DNA of 64,000 nucleotides from Desulfohalobiaceae bacterium S24 (GTDB taxonomy: Bacteria; Desulfobacterota; Desulfovibrionia; Desulfovibrionales; Desulfothermaceae), in assembly GCA_011389765.1 (NCBI GenBank), contig JAABTT010000008.1:1-64000 (forward strand), read 5' to 3'. The translations under genes were made by a program, and so were the position numbers. Below the pieces are notes generated by a model. It worked only from the letters and a program-made list of their open reading frames with translations, made no database searches and was not told the DNA's origin. Of the stretch, positions 20,745-30,357 are shown piece after piece. Numbering within the stretch: position 1 is the stretch's first letter; each line of letters starts with the position of its first letter.

Positions 20745-20950
20745 AGAATGAACATCGAACATCGAACGTCGAACGTCCAATGATGAATCAAAGAAAAGAC
20801 ATGCTCATATACCCGAATCTGCTTTTTCTTTCAGGCAATTGGCATTTCATTCATTCTTCTTTTTTCTTCATTCAAAGTTCGACGTTCGACGTTCGATGTT
20901 GGACGTTCAAATTCTGCCTGAAGAAATGAATATCGAAACTTCAACACCTG
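20745..20950. repeat. Dispersed repeat, copy 2
   Basis: Homologous along its length to 14036-14230, including internal caatgatgaatcaaagaaaagacatg, gcaattggyatttcatt, and terminal inverted GAACGTC/GACGTTC units. Confidence 0.85.
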
Positions 20951-20984
20951 ACCCCCCCCATAATGAGGCAAGAAATAAACCAAG

Positions 20985-23804
20985 ATGCCCAATAAATCCT
21001 TGACCTTTCCCATCGCCACCTATCGCCTCCAGTTCCGGCCGGAATTCGGCTTTGCCCAGGCCGGGGACATCGTACCCTACCTCAAGGCCCTGGGTATTTC
21101 CACGGTCTATGCCTCCCCGGTCTTTCAAGCCGGAAAGGGCAGTATCCACGGCTATGATGTCCTGGATCACACCCGGCTCAATCCTGAACTGGGCAGCCCG
21201 CAGGAATTTGATGCTCTGATCCGGGAGGTGCAGTCCTGCGGGATGAACTGGATTCAGGATATTGTGCCCAATCATATGGCCTATTCCCCGGACAATCCTC
21301 TGCTGGACGACGTGTTGTCCTGCGGGCCGCATTCCGAATACGCCAGGTTTTTTGATATCGATTTTGACCACGGCAACCCAAACCTCACCGGACGGGTCCT
21401 GGCACCGTTCCTGGGGACTCCGGCCGGTGAAGCGCTGCGAAATGGTGAAATCAGACTTGTCTATGAACCCGACGGATTTTGTCTGGAGTATTTTGAGTGG
21501 CGCCTGCCGCTCAGCCCCCGGACCCACTGGGACCTGCTCCAAAAAGGACAGCAGGTGATCGGACCGCCCGGGGAGATCGCAGCGCAGGAATTTTTGAAGT
21601 TCGAGAGCATGCTGGATCTTTTCAAACAATTGCTTGATCCGGCCAAATTACCCGGCGCCTGTTCCAGCCTCTTTTCTAACGCAAAAAAGGCCCTCTGGGA
21701 AATCCGGGAGCACAATCCGCCGTTTCGGGATTGGCTGCAGCAGACTGTCGATCATGTGAACCAGGCCCCGCAGCAGGAGGAAGGTTCGTCCTTTTTAACC
21801 CGAATCCTGTGCGGGCAGTTTTACCGCCTGAGCTGGTTCCGCACGGCCATGCAGGAGATCAACTACCGACGCTTTTTCACCATCAATGATTTGATCTGTG
21901 TGAACCTGGAACATCCCGGGGCCTTTGAAAGGGTGCATCGCCTGCCCTTTGAGCTTCTGGACAGCGGGGCGATTCAGGGACTGCGCATCGATCACCTGGA
22001 CGGGATCGCCGATCCGAGGGGTTATTTGCAGGCGGTGCGCCGCCGGGTCCCGGAAGCCTGGCTGTATGTTGAAAAAATTCTGGGAGAGGAGGAAAAACTC
22101 CCGGAAGACTGGCCGGTGCAGGGCAGCACCGGGTATGATTTTCTGAATCTGCTCAACGGAGTGTTTGTGGATTCCTGGGAAGAAGAGTCCTTCAGCAGGA
22201 TCTACAGCAATTTTTTGGGGACGGGCTCTTCAGCTCTACCGGACAATTGGGCCGAGAACAAGCGCCTGATCCTGAACACGGAGATGCAGGGGGATCTGGA
22301 CAACCTGAGTGCTTTGCTGCTTGGATATCTGGCTGCCTGCCAGCCGGAGGACGATGTGACCCTGATCGGGCTCAGGCGGGCCATAGCCGAAATGCTGGTT
22401 CAGTTCCCGGTCTATCGGTCCTATCTGTCTCCGGGGTCCTGCACGGATCAGGATCTGGAGATGATCGGGCGGGCCGTTGACCGGGCCCGGCAAGCGGCTT
22501 CGGAGGCGGAGCGGGAGCTGCAGATCCTGAAGGATCTCCTGACCGTACCGGAAAACTCCCGGCCGGACGCTGAGCAGGAGCGATTCTGGTCCGGAATCAA
22601 GCGCTTTCAGCAGCTCTGCAGCCCCCTCATGGCCAAGGGCTTTGAAGACACCTCCCTCTATCTGAACAACCGGCTGCTGGCTTTGAACGAAGTGGGGGGG
22701 GATCCGGAACGATTTGGTGTGCAGCGGGCCAGGTTTAATGAAACAATCCACACCCGGGCAAAGCGCTGGCCCGGCTCCATGAACGCCACGGCCACCCATG
22801 ATACCAAGCGGGGGGAAGACGTTCGGGCCAGGTTGAACGTCCTGTCCGAAATTCCGGATGAATGGCAGTCTTCCCTTGAAGAGTGGCGGGACATCCTAAA
22901 GACGGATTTCAAGTCCCTGGAAAGCGGAAGACAGCCGACCCGCAACGATCTCTATCTCCTTTTCCAGTCCCTGCTGGGGGCCTATCCTTTTGAGCGGCTG
23001 GAATATCCCGGTTTTCGGGACCGGATCAAGGCATACATGTGCAAGGCGGTCCGGGAGGGAAAGCAGAATTCCCAATGGATAGAGCCTGACGAGGCCTATG
23101 AACAGACCCTGCTGGACTGTATCGACCGCATGCTGCCTGAAAACGGACAGGGGGCTTTTCTGGACGCTTTCAAGCCCCTGCAACGCAAGCTTGCCACCTA
23201 CGGCCTCTTCAATTCACTGTCCCAGACCCTGCTCAAGGTGACCCTGCCCGGGGTCCCGGATTTTTACCAGGGCAGCGAATTGTGGGATTTGAGTCTGGTG
23301 GATCCGGATAACCGCCGCCTAGTGGATTACGGGTTGCGCCGTGAGCTTCTGGAATACATCCGGAAGCAGGCCCGGCAGGACTTGCCCGGATTGCTCGAAG
23401 AGCTGCTGGAGACCCGTGAGGACGGGCGGATCAAGATGTATCTGGTCTGGAAAGGCCTGCAGGCCCGGAACCGGCTGGCCACACTCTTTTCCTCGGGACG
23501 GTATGTTCCCCTGTCGGTGCAGGGCCGGCATAGCCGGCACCTCCTGGCCTTTGCCCGGGAGTATCAGGGGCAGTGGGGCCTGGTGCTGGCCCCCAGGTTT
23601 TTGAGTTCCTTGATGGAGCCGGAGCAGATTCCCTGCGGATCGGATATCTGGGGAGATACTCGGGTACTGCTGCCGGAAGGCGCGCCTGCCGTCTGGCGGG
23701 AGCGTCTCTCCGGAAGACGGCTGGAGGGTCAGGAGAGCCTGCTGGTCGGGGAGGTACTGGAGCGCTTTCCGGCGGGGCTGCTGGTGGGGGGAGAAAAGAT
23801 CTGA
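20985..23804 (+). CDS. treY: Malto-oligosyltrehalose synthase
   Basis: ATYRLQFRPEFGFAQAGDIVPYLKALGISTVYASPVFQA; GSIHGYDVLDHTRLNPELG; DIVPNHMAYS; TATHDTKRGEDVRARLNVLSE; LPGVPDFYQGSELWD. Confidence 0.97.
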   Translation: MPNKSLTFPIATYRLQFRPEFGFAQAGDIVPYLKALGISTVYASPVFQAGKGSIHGYDVLDHTRLNPELGSPQEFDALIREVQSCGMNWIQDIVPNHMAYSPDNPLLDDVLSCGPHSEYARFFDIDFDHGNPNLTGRVLAPFLGTPAGEALRNGEIRLVYEPDGFCLEYFEWRLPLSPRTHWDLLQKGQQVIGPPGEIAAQEFLKFESMLDLFKQLLDPAKLPGACSSLFSNAKKALWEIREHNPPFRDWLQQTVDHVNQAPQQEEGSSFLTRILCGQFYRLSWFRTAMQEINYRRFFTINDLICVNLEHPGAFERVHRLPFELLDSGAIQGLRIDHLDGIADPRGYLQAVRRRVPEAWLYVEKILGEEEKLPEDWPVQGSTGYDFLNLLNGVFVDSWEEESFSRIYSNFLGTGSSALPDNWAENKRLILNTEMQGDLDNLSALLLGYLAACQPEDDVTLIGLRRAIAEMLVQFPVYRSYLSPGSCTDQDLEMIGRAVDRARQAASEAERELQILKDLLTVPENSRPDAEQERFWSGIKRFQQLCSPLMAKGFEDTSLYLNNRLLALNEVGGDPERFGVQRARFNETIHTRAKRWPGSMNATATHDTKRGEDVRARLNVLSEIPDEWQSSLEEWRDILKTDFKSLESGRQPTRNDLYLLFQSLLGAYPFERLEYPGFRDRIKAYMCKAVREGKQNSQWIEPDEAYEQTLLDCIDRMLPENGQGAFLDAFKPLQRKLATYGLFNSLSQTLLKVTLPGVPDFYQGSELWDLSLVDPDNRRLVDYGLRRELLEYIRKQARQDLPGLLEELLETREDGRIKMYLVWKGLQARNRLATLFSSGRYVPLSVQGRHSRHLLAFAREYQGQWGLVLAPRFLSSLMEPEQIPCGSDIWGDTRVLLPEGAPAVWRERLSGRRLEGQESLLVGEVLERFPAGLLVGGEKI

Positions 23805-24512
23805 ATGGACGGAGAGGACGAGGTGGACTCAGTGGACAGGGAAAAAGAAAAAAAAGATGAAGGCCTGATTCCGAAGCACGGCGGCTACCGGAAATTGAAG
23901 AGCTTTCAGGTGGCCCAGCTGGCCTATGACGTCACGGTCAGATTTTGTGAGCGCTACATCGACAGACGCAGCCGGACCCATGACCAGATGGTCCAGGCCG
24001 CCCGCTCCGGCGTGCAGAATATCGCCGAAGGCAGCAAGGCCTCCGGGACTTCGAAGAAATTCGAACTGAAGCTGACCAGCGTGGCCCGGGCCAGTCTGGA
24101 AGAGTTGAAGCTTGATTATGAGGATTTTCTCCGGCAGCGGCGCCTGCTCGCCTGGGATCGGGAAGATCCCCGCCGCAAGGATCTCATTGCCCGGCGATGC
24201 CGGACAGTGGAGGAGGTGGCCCAATGGACCCGTGAGGTGCATCGAAGCATGAGGGAGAGCACAACCGAAGTTGGGCCTGAGCCGTCCACCCAGTCCACTT
24301 CGTCCACTCAGTCCATCCCCTCTTCTTCTTCTCCTTCTTCCTCCCCTTCCAGCTATCCGGAGATTGCCGCCAATGGAGCCCTGGCCCTGATCGCGGTGGC
24401 CTGCAGTCTCCTGGATCGCCAACTCGCCGCCCAAGCCGAGGTCTTTGAGCGAGAGGGCGGCTTTACGGAGCGCCTTTATCAGAAACGGACCCAGGCCCGC
24501 AGAAAATCATGA
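23805..24512 (+). CDS. Four-helix-bundle protein (S23/IVP-like)
   Basis: YRKLKSFQVAQLAYDVTVRFCERYIDRRSRTHDQMVQAARSGVQNIAEGSKASGTSKKFELKLTSVARASLEELKLDYEDFLRQR. Confidence 0.9.
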   Translation: MDGEDEVDSVDREKEKKDEGLIPKHGGYRKLKSFQVAQLAYDVTVRFCERYIDRRSRTHDQMVQAARSGVQNIAEGSKASGTSKKFELKLTSVARASLEELKLDYEDFLRQRRLLAWDREDPRRKDLIARRCRTVEEVAQWTREVHRSMRESTTEVGPEPSTQSTSSTQSIPSSSSPSSSPSSYPEIAANGALALIAVACSLLDRQLAAQAEVFEREGGFTERLYQKRTQARRKS

Positions 24513-24674
24513 GCCTGTTCGGCTCCGGCCTCACCCCTCATCGAATACGATTCCCCGGCGCTCCAGCAGACTGCCTTCGGCTGGAAGCCCGGCAAACAGA
24601 CTTTTAATCCCGGACCGGACTTGGTGGGAAAGGTCTGGGAAGTCTGGAAAACCGATATGGCTTTCGACTAAAAT

Positions 24675-24744
24675 AGTTGACGGCTTATCCGAATTGAATC
24701 CCCGATTCAAAAATCGGGGGATTCAATCCTGGGGTTAGTCAACT
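24675..24744. repeat. Nested inverted repeat
   Basis: agttgac ... ttgaatccccgatt-caaa-aatcgggggattcaa ... gtcaact. Confidence 0.75.
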
Positions 24745-24773
24745 CAAAGCCTCATTGGAATTCCATCCTTTGG

Positions 24774-25316
24774 GTGGAAACCAGGAGGGCGCTCACGACC
24801 TGGGAAGGCCGGACTGCCAATATCGGATTTGTCTCGGATATCAGCGAACGGAAGCAAGCTGCAGAGGCCCTGGAGGCATTCCGGGCCGATCCAGAGGCCT
24901 TTGACCTGGTGGTCACGGACATGACCATGCCCAACATGACCGGGGTGCAGCTGGCTGCAGAACTCAAAAAAATCCGGCCGAACATACCAATTGTCCTGTG
25001 TACGGGCTTCAGCTACCAGATCGATGATGAAAAGCGCAGGGCCCTGGGAATTGAAGGTTTTGTCATGAAACCCATAATCATGAAGGAGATTGCCGCGGTC
25101 ATTCGGAAGGCATGGACAGCAGGAGCAACTAGTATTTGGAATTTGTTTGGAGTTTGGGTTTTGTTATTTGGAATTTTAGCGTCGCTCGGCAGGTGGGTCA
25201 GCGGTACTAGCACCCTTCTGCCTGGAAAAACACAGGATCAGGCCGCAGACTGCGGTGACCCCGGCGGTGCTGCAAAAACCCAGTGCATAACTGCCGGTGA
25301 CGTTGACCAGCATTGA
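24774..25316 (+). pseudogene. Hybrid-kinase relic: PAS end joined directly to the middle of a receiver domain
   Basis: TANIGFVSDISERKQAAEALE (post-PAS) runs into AFRADPEAFDLVVTDMTMPNMTGVQLAAELKKIRPNIPIVLCTGFS (REC without N-terminal strand); no kinase core between. Confidence 0.75.
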
Positions 25317-26432
25317 AAAAACAGGGAGGCCGAGCAGGACCCCGAAAAAGGTAAAAAACAAGGAACCGCCGGTGGCCAGGCCGGCCAGTTCCGGCTTGAC
25401 CACCCGGGCCACTTCGGCCAGATAGACCCCGTTCCAGCCGATGGCCACCGAGCCGAACAGGATGCACACGAGCAGCACGCCTGCATTCGGCCAGTGCGGA
25501 GAAAACAGGGCCGTCAGGAAGGAGGCGCAGGCCATGGCGATCCCCAGAAGACCGAGCATGAGGCGCGGGCTCAAGCACCGGTCGGCCATGACGCCCCACA
25601 CAATTCGACCGATAATGCCGGCAACTTGAGCGGTGGAGAGCATGGCTCCGGCCCGAACCAGGCTCATCCCGATATCTTCGAGTAAATAGGTGACGATAAA
25701 GGAAATAAAACACAACTGCATGGTGGCAAAGAAAAAAGAGGCGAAAACGACCTGCCGAAGCCTGCGATGGGTGACGGCCAGTTTGAGGGGGCCGATGACG
25801 TGGTTCAGGCTGAATCCGGACTCTTTGGAGACATCCTGGTCATAGCGCCTTCTAAAGGGCTGTATGCAAACCATCAGGGTTAGGCTCAGGCCTCCCACCA
25901 GCAGGGCCGCAGCCTGCCATCCAAAGGAAAGTACGAGAAAGGGCACGCAGGCTCCGGCCAGGGCGCCTCCAACCGGAACCCCGGTCTGTTTGATGGAAAA
26001 GACCATGGACATGATTTGCGGGGGTGTGGTTTTGATCAGGAGGTGGGAACTGGCCGGTGTCGTCGGCCCGTATCCAAGCCCGATGATCAGACTCCCGATA
26101 ATCATACACAGCAGGGAGGCCAGTGAAAAAAGGCCTAGCCCGGCCGCGCAAAAGAACAGACAGACCTGACTGACACAAACGGCCCCGAACCGTTCAATGA
26201 AATAGCCGCTGACAGGCGCCGAAATCATAGCCCCGATATAAATCAGAGAGACGAAAAGACCGACAAAACTCGCCTGAAAATGAAGCTCCGCGCTCACCAC
26301 CGGCATGAAAACCGGAATGGCGACCGCGGTCATGGAAACCAGGGCCTGGACGGCCAGGGTGAGGACAATCGGCAGGATCACTTCGAACAGTTGTGGTCTG
26401 AAGGAGTTCTGCGCGGCGGATGTTTTTTTCAT
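25176..26432 (-). CDS. MFS transporter
   Basis: 12-TM hydrophobic pattern; GSLIIGLGYGPTTPASSHLL, MADRCLSPRLMLGLLG. Confidence 0.9.
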   Translation of the reverse strand: MKKTSAAQNSFRPQLFEVILPIVLTLAVQALVSMTAVAIPVFMPVVSAELHFQASFVGLFVSLIYIGAMISAPVSGYFIERFGAVCVSQVCLFFCAAGLGLFSLASLLCMIIGSLIIGLGYGPTTPASSHLLIKTTPPQIMSMVFSIKQTGVPVGGALAGACVPFLVLSFGWQAAALLVGGLSLTLMVCIQPFRRRYDQDVSKESGFSLNHVIGPLKLAVTHRRLRQVVFASFFFATMQLCFISFIVTYLLEDIGMSLVRAGAMLSTAQVAGIIGRIVWGVMADRCLSPRLMLGLLGIAMACASFLTALFSPHWPNAGVLLVCILFGSVAIGWNGVYLAEVARVVKPELAGLATGGSLFFTFFGVLLGLPVFSMLVNVTGSYALGFCSTAGVTAVCGLILCFSRQKGASTADPPAERR

Positions 26433-26717
26433 GGACGGCAAGTTGACAAGCTGATGCTTTCCCTTTCTCCGGCAATACAAGCGGCTGTTTCAGATTTGTC
26501 TGCCGTCAGAAACTCCCGGATGGCTTCCAAGTGTTCGCTGATCTTGATATAGCCGAGATCGACGGTCTGATTGACCCGTTTTTGATTCCGGCTGATAAAG
26601 CGGGTGGGCAGACTCTTTTCAAGAAATCCGGGCAGATAATGCAAGGCATTGAAGGGCCGGAACAAAATGACCAGCAATCGGTTCACTGGAAAATCTGTAA
26701 AATATTAAGGAGTCTCT

Positions 26718-28217
26718 ATGAAACCACGTTCCGGCGGACTTCTCCTGCACCCCAGCTCTTTGCCGGCTCCCTTCGGGGTCGGAGACCTTGGCCCCGAAGC
26801 CTTTACCTTTGTTGATTTTCTGCACAGTTCCAGCCAGCGCTTCTGGCAGATACTCCCCTTGACCCCCGTCAGCCCGGCGAGTGGATATTCCCCTTACAAC
26901 AGCCTCTCCGCCTTTGCCGGGAATACCCTGCTCATCAGCCCCGAGCTGCTGGTCCGGGACGGATTGCTGCAGGAACAGGACATTCTTGGATATCCGGGCT
27001 GCAATTCGGATCAGGCTGCCTATGCAGCCGCATTTGAATGGAAACAGGGCTTGTTTGATCAGGCCTTTGCCGCTTTTTGCCGCCTCGGCCCTGACCCTGA
27101 TTTTGAGCGGTTCTGCCGCAAAAATGCCCACTGGCTGGAAGATTATGTCCTTTTTCTGGCTTTGAAGAAAGAATTCGGTCCCGAGAAAACCTGGAACGAC
27201 TGGCCCGAGGCCTATCGCTCCCGCCGAAAAGAGGACTTGGCCGGTGCGGCCGGAGATCTCCGGGAAGACCTGGATCGGGAGCGTTTCCTCCAATATATGT
27301 TTTACCGCCAGTGGATGGCGCTCAAGGCCTATTGCCGCCGCAAACAGGTCCAGTTGATCGGTGATCTCCCCATTTATCCGGCCTATGACAGCGTGGACGT
27401 CTGGGTCCGGCCGGAACTGTTTAAGCTGGAGCCTGACGGGATGCCTCGCAGCGTCTCCGGTGTGCCTCCGGACTATTTCAGCGAGACCGGCCAGCTCTGG
27501 GGGAATCCGGTCTACGACTGGGCTGCTCACCAAAAAACCGGCTTTGCCTGGTGGATCGACAGGCTTGCGCACAACCTGGAGTGCTTGGACATGCTCAGGA
27601 TCGATCATTTCCGAGGCTTTGTGGCCGCCTGGGAAGTTCCCTACGGCGACCGCACCGCCTTGAACGGCAGCTGGGCCGAGGCTCCGGCCAGGGAATTTTT
27701 CCGGACCCTCCAGCACAGCTTTCCCTGTCTGCCGATCATTGCCGAGGACCTTGGAGAGATCACCTCGGATGTCCGGGAAGTGATTTCTCTGTTTGACATC
27801 CCGGGAATGAAAGTGCTCCTGTTTGCCTTTGGCGATCAGGAGGGGAGCAATCCCTTCCTGCCTCATCTGTATCCCGAGAATTGCCTGGCCTATACCGGGA
27901 CCCATGATACCAATACCGTTATGGGCTGGTGGGACCGGGAAACCACCCCGGAGATCCGGAATGAAGTCTTTGCCTACCTGGGGCGTGAGGTCCCGGAAGA
28001 AGAACTGCCCTGGGAACTGATCCGCCTGGGCATGATGTCCGTGGCCCGCCTGATGGTCGTCCCGGTCCAGGATCTGCTTTGTCTGCCTGCTGCGGCCCGA
28101 ATGAACAACCCCGCTTCCGGCGTGGGCAACTGGGGCTGGCGACTTGTGCCGGGTCAGCTTGATTCCGGTCTGGCCCGGAAACTGGCCGCCATGACTAAAA
28201 TTTACGGGCGAGGCTGA
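26718..28217 (+). CDS. malQ: 4-alpha-glucanotransferase
   Basis: RSGGLLLHPSSLPAPFGVGDLGPEAFTFVDFL; WQILPLTPVSPASGYSPYNSLSAFAGN; LRIDHFRGFVAAWEVPYGD; YTGTHDTNTVMGWW. Confidence 0.97.
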   Translation: MKPRSGGLLLHPSSLPAPFGVGDLGPEAFTFVDFLHSSSQRFWQILPLTPVSPASGYSPYNSLSAFAGNTLLISPELLVRDGLLQEQDILGYPGCNSDQAAYAAAFEWKQGLFDQAFAAFCRLGPDPDFERFCRKNAHWLEDYVLFLALKKEFGPEKTWNDWPEAYRSRRKEDLAGAAGDLREDLDRERFLQYMFYRQWMALKAYCRRKQVQLIGDLPIYPAYDSVDVWVRPELFKLEPDGMPRSVSGVPPDYFSETGQLWGNPVYDWAAHQKTGFAWWIDRLAHNLECLDMLRIDHFRGFVAAWEVPYGDRTALNGSWAEAPAREFFRTLQHSFPCLPIIAEDLGEITSDVREVISLFDIPGMKVLLFAFGDQEGSNPFLPHLYPENCLAYTGTHDTNTVMGWWDRETTPEIRNEVFAYLGREVPEEELPWELIRLGMMSVARLMVVPVQDLLCLPAAARMNNPASGVGNWGWRLVPGQLDSGLARKLAAMTKIYGRG

Positions 28218-28310
28218 AAAAGGGTGCTTGAAAAAACGCATTTGGCGACAGGGCAGGTGCTGCGGAGAACAAGCTGAAGCTCAAACACGGAACGCAGGAT
28301 CTGCAGCCCG

Positions 28311-28358
28311 AAACCTATTCGGCCGGCCTGTTAAAAAACAGGCCGGCCGAATAGGTTT
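28311..28358. terminator. Perfect 22-bp-stem hairpin between convergent genes
   Basis: aaacctattcggccggcctgtt-aaaa-aacaggccggccgaataggttt. Confidence 0.85.
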
Positions 28359-29262
28359 ACATGGGATGAAACCAGTGCTTGAAATTTGGATCGGACAGGC
28401 TGCAGATGGACTGCATCATATTCATCATCTGCTTGGTCACCGGCCCGGGAGACGGGGACAATTCCCTGTCTTCTATGCGTTTGACCGGCAGGACCTTGAT
28501 GCCGGTATGCGAGGTGAAAATTTCATCCGCCTCCAGAAGTCTTTCCGGGGAATAGCGCTCTTCCGAGACAGGAATCCCGTATTTCGGGGCCGCCTCTAAA
28601 ATCGACATCCGGCTGATACTCCTCAGAATATTTCCAGTGGGAGTTGTTATCAAGGTCCCGTCTTTGACCATAAAAACGGATTCAATAGAGCCCTCGGCCA
28701 CATATCCCTCGCTGTCCAAAAGGATCCCCAGCGTATAGCCGCGGTTCACGGCGTCTTTCCGGGCCAGATAGCCATTCAGATAATTGGCGCAGGCCTTTGC
28801 CTCTCCGGGTATCATATCCGATCTGATTTTCCGCCATTTGCTGATACAGACATCAATGGGGTCTGGTTGATCCAGAGCAAGGTCTTCGTTTGCCGGGACA
28901 GTGAAAATGGCCACATCCAACTTGGAATCCAGGACGAGGTTGATGATCGCCTCTTCACCCCAATAGGCCACCAGCTTGACCAGTCCCCTGCTGATCTTGT
29001 TTTCACGAACTGTTTTCTTCACGCCGTCTTCTATGGCTTCTCGGGATGATCCCAGCTCCATGCCCAGCAAATCGGCACTGTGAAAGAGCCGGTCCAGGTG
29101 TTTATCCATGCGATAGGCATAGGCGCCCTCAGTCCCGGGATGAATGCCGAAGACTTCGAAGATGGCTGATCCGCGGCTGAAGCCATGGCTGAGTATGGGC
29201 ACGGTGGCAGACTTCCAGGGAATCATCTGACCGTTGAGCCAGACCTTTTGTTGTTCCAGCAT
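28357..29262 (-). CDS. Class IV (BCAT/D-amino-acid type) aminotransferase
   Basis: MLEQQKVWLNGQMIPWKSATVPILSHGFSRGSAIFEVFGIH; YLARKDAVNRGYTLGILLDSEGYVAEGSIESVFMVKDGTLITTPTGNILRSISR. Confidence 0.93.
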   Translation of the reverse strand: MLEQQKVWLNGQMIPWKSATVPILSHGFSRGSAIFEVFGIHPGTEGAYAYRMDKHLDRLFHSADLLGMELGSSREAIEDGVKKTVRENKISRGLVKLVAYWGEEAIINLVLDSKLDVAIFTVPANEDLALDQPDPIDVCISKWRKIRSDMIPGEAKACANYLNGYLARKDAVNRGYTLGILLDSEGYVAEGSIESVFMVKDGTLITTPTGNILRSISRMSILEAAPKYGIPVSEERYSPERLLEADEIFTSHTGIKVLPVKRIEDRELSPSPGPVTKQMMNMMQSICSLSDPNFKHWFHPM

Positions 29263-29537
29263 ATCGTCCTCTTCTTTTTTTACGTGTGTTTCAGACCTCA
29301 AAAAAACTACCCCAGTCTGAGTCCCGGTGTCAATCCGCCGAGCCTTGAGAATTTCAAAAAACCACGAAACGCGCGTCTTGACACTTGGCGCATATGGGAT
29401 AGGATACCGTAATTGGAAACCTCGATTTGCAGATAATTCACAACAAAGTGTCCAAAAAAGGTTTCAAAGTTTAACGTACTGTAAAGAGATCTGAAATTTT
29501 CCCATACCCTATAGAACCCTGCAGTTAAAGGAGACCT

Positions 29538-30317
29538 ATGGATTATCAAAGCATTGAATTCAAAAAATATGAGGAAGGATACGCCTGCCTGAGGCTCAAT
29601 CGCCCGGATTCTTTCAATGCCATCAACCGGGACCTGGTTGATGAAGTGAATGCGGTACTCCGGGTCGTACAAAACAATGCGGACATTCGGGTTCTGGTGC
29701 TCACCGGCAGCGGCAAGTCCTTCTGCTCCGGAGGCGATCTGGGGTGGTTGATGGAGGCGGAAGACCATGCGTCCAGGCGAAGCATTGTGGAACAGGCGGG
29801 TCAATTCATTCGCCGCTTGAACCAGCTGAGTAAACCGGTACTAGCCGCGGTAAACGGAGTTACGGCCGGAGCCGGGACCGGAGTGGCCCTGGCCTGCGAT
29901 ATCCTGATCGCCGCAGATACAGCCAGGTTTGGTCCGAATTTCGTAAACATCGGGGCTGTGCCGGACAGCGGGGCGTCCTGGTTTTTACCCCGCACAGTGG
30001 GCTATCATCAGGCGGCAAAACTCATGCTCGGCGGTGAGCTCCTGTCGGCGGCAGAAGCCTTGAAGCTGGGCATTTTTCAAGAAGTCGTCCCTGCCGATGC
30101 ATTGGAAGACCGGGTGTTTGCCCTGGCCGAGAGGTTGGCAAAAGGCCCGCAGCAGGCCCTGTCCCTGATCAAACGCATGTTGAAAATGAGCGGGGACAAT
30201 ACGCTGCAGGCTCAACTGGAAATCGAAACATCCATGCAGGTCGCGGCCTGGTCCGATCCGGATTTTCAGGAAGGGGTCAAGGCTTTTCTGGAGCGCAGAA
30301 AACCCGATTTTTCCTGA
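29538..30317 (+). CDS. Enoyl-CoA hydratase/isomerase family protein
   Basis: LRLNRPDSFNAINRDLVDEV; LTGSGKSFCSGGDLGWL; KPVLAAVNGVTAGAGTGVALACDILIAADTARFG. Confidence 0.95.
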   Translation: MDYQSIEFKKYEEGYACLRLNRPDSFNAINRDLVDEVNAVLRVVQNNADIRVLVLTGSGKSFCSGGDLGWLMEAEDHASRRSIVEQAGQFIRRLNQLSKPVLAAVNGVTAGAGTGVALACDILIAADTARFGPNFVNIGAVPDSGASWFLPRTVGYHQAAKLMLGGELLSAAEALKLGIFQEVVPADALEDRVFALAERLAKGPQQALSLIKRMLKMSGDNTLQAQLEIETSMQVAAWSDPDFQEGVKAFLERRKPDFS

Positions 30318-30357
30318 AGCAACCTGATCGGTCGATCAGACCCCTTCAGGCGGAATG

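Noticed and set aside
20572-20950. Possible CRISPR array from repeated units
   Set aside because: Units are contiguous or form a single foldback; no regular repeat-spacer periodicity and no cas genes in the window.
26619-28241. 540-aa minus-strand ORF
   Set aside because: Antisense to malQ, which has unambiguous catalytic motifs.
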